Positions 63,631 to 64,000 of a DNA stretch of 64,000 bases are shown here, one piece after another (positions within the stretch are counted from its first letter, which is position 1; each line of letters starts with the position of its first letter). The position numbers and the translations under genes are program-made. The notes beneath the pieces are model-generated. The model did no database searches. It saw only the letters and a list, made by a program, of their open reading frames with translations, and was not told where the DNA came from. Source of the DNA: Microbacterium sp. PM5 (lineage in GTDB: Bacteria; Actinomycetota; Actinomycetes; Actinomycetales; Microbacteriaceae); assembly GCF_003293595.1 (NCBI RefSeq), contig NZ_CP022162.1, positions 2,525,799 through 2,589,798 on the forward strand, in the 5' to 3' direction.

Positions 63631-64000
63631 ATGAAGAGGATCACAGGGGTCGTGGTATTGCAACTTGCATTGCCCCACTATCGGCAGGCCCTTGTTTCGG
63701 AACTTTCCGAAACTAGATCAGTTTCCTTTCTCAGCGGAGACCGGCAATTTCTACCCGGCGTGGTTCTTGGCGTCAATGGCGAAAATGTGACATACACCGG
63801 ACGGAACCTTTTCTTCCTTGGTGGTCGGTTCGCATGGCAGCGTGGGACTTGGCGGGCTATCCGGAGTGCTGAAAACCTAGTCGTAGAGCTAAACCCCCGA
63901 ATTCTCAACTCCTGGCTTGCGATCGCAGTTCGCAAAATTCTGCGACTGAAGACGGTGGCGTGGGGTCATGTATTTCCCCGAGCAGGCGAGGCGGCCCGGT
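63631..64000 (+). CDS. Putative glycosyltransferase, right end truncated
   Basis: At least 123 residues from ATG 63631 (GAGAGGACGTAC upstream), open to the window edge. The fragment MKRITGVVVLQLALPHYRQA and ELNPRILNSWLAIAVRKILR, then TVAWGHVFPRAGEA, matches the N-terminal half of GT4-type sugar transferases of EPS clusters. GC is about 50-57 percent by eye, far below its neighbours, with many A/T-ending codons, so it was probably acquired laterally. It lies 19 bp after the sugar transferase and is likely in the same operon. Confidence 0.7.
   Translation, partial: MKRITGVVVLQLALPHYRQALVSELSETRSVSFLSGDRQFLPGVVLGVNGENVTYTGRNLFFLGGRFAWQRGTWRAIRSAENLVVELNPRILNSWLAIAVRKILRLKTVAWGHVFPRAGEAAR

Overview
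The window is a high-GC actinobacterial chromosome segment. The ribosomal operon layout, the MoxR/DUF58/transglutaminase/FHA block, LPXTG proteins, a DUF222-HNH nuclease and many -10-only leaderless starts point to Micrococcales, most likely Microbacteriaceae (Microbacterium or a close relative). The genus is an inference. I saw no rRNA, tRNA, insertion sequence or CRISPR array.

Region 1 (1-11.4 kb) is a tightly overlapping plus-strand operon: a very large Ig-like/cadherin-like surface protein (left end outside the window), a MoxR AAA+ ATPase, a DUF58 protein, a membrane transglutaminase-like protein lacking the catalytic Cys and His, and a membrane protein with a C-terminal FHA domain.

Region 2 (11.4-35.5 kb) is the translation superregion: rpsL-rpsG-fusA-tuf; a 1.3 kb spacer with an Rv0909-type antitoxin-like gene and a candidate structured RNA; the S10 and spc operons from rpsJ to rplO; secY-adk-map; an AbiEi/DUF559-like gene; a DsbA-like thioredoxin; infA-rpmJ-rpsM-rpsK-rpoA-rplQ. 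rpsN and rpsD are not at their classical positions. Several ribosomal proteins carry long Lys/Ala/Glu tails. Promoters are readable upstream of rpsL, rpsJ and infA.

Region 3 (35.5-42.7 kb) holds housekeeping and accessory genes: a tandem GNAT protein, an OafA-type acyltransferase with an SGNH domain (preceded by five helically phased 11-bp repeats), a PfkB kinase, a small monooxygenase-like protein, truA, an EEP-family protein and a tandem UspA.

Region 4 (42.7-64 kb) is an envelope, exopolysaccharide and signalling region. A processive GT2 synthase, two lipoproteins, an OmpR-family regulator, a GH6 glucanase, two LPXTG proteins and a DUF4012 protein suggest a surface glucan locus. Next come a membrane protein with a degenerate GGDEF domain, two membrane histidine kinases and a stand-alone receiver. 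A tyrosine autokinase, a low-molecular-weight tyrosine phosphatase, a polyprenyl-phosphate sugar transferase and the start of a lower-GC glycosyltransferase open a capsule/EPS cluster running off the right edge.
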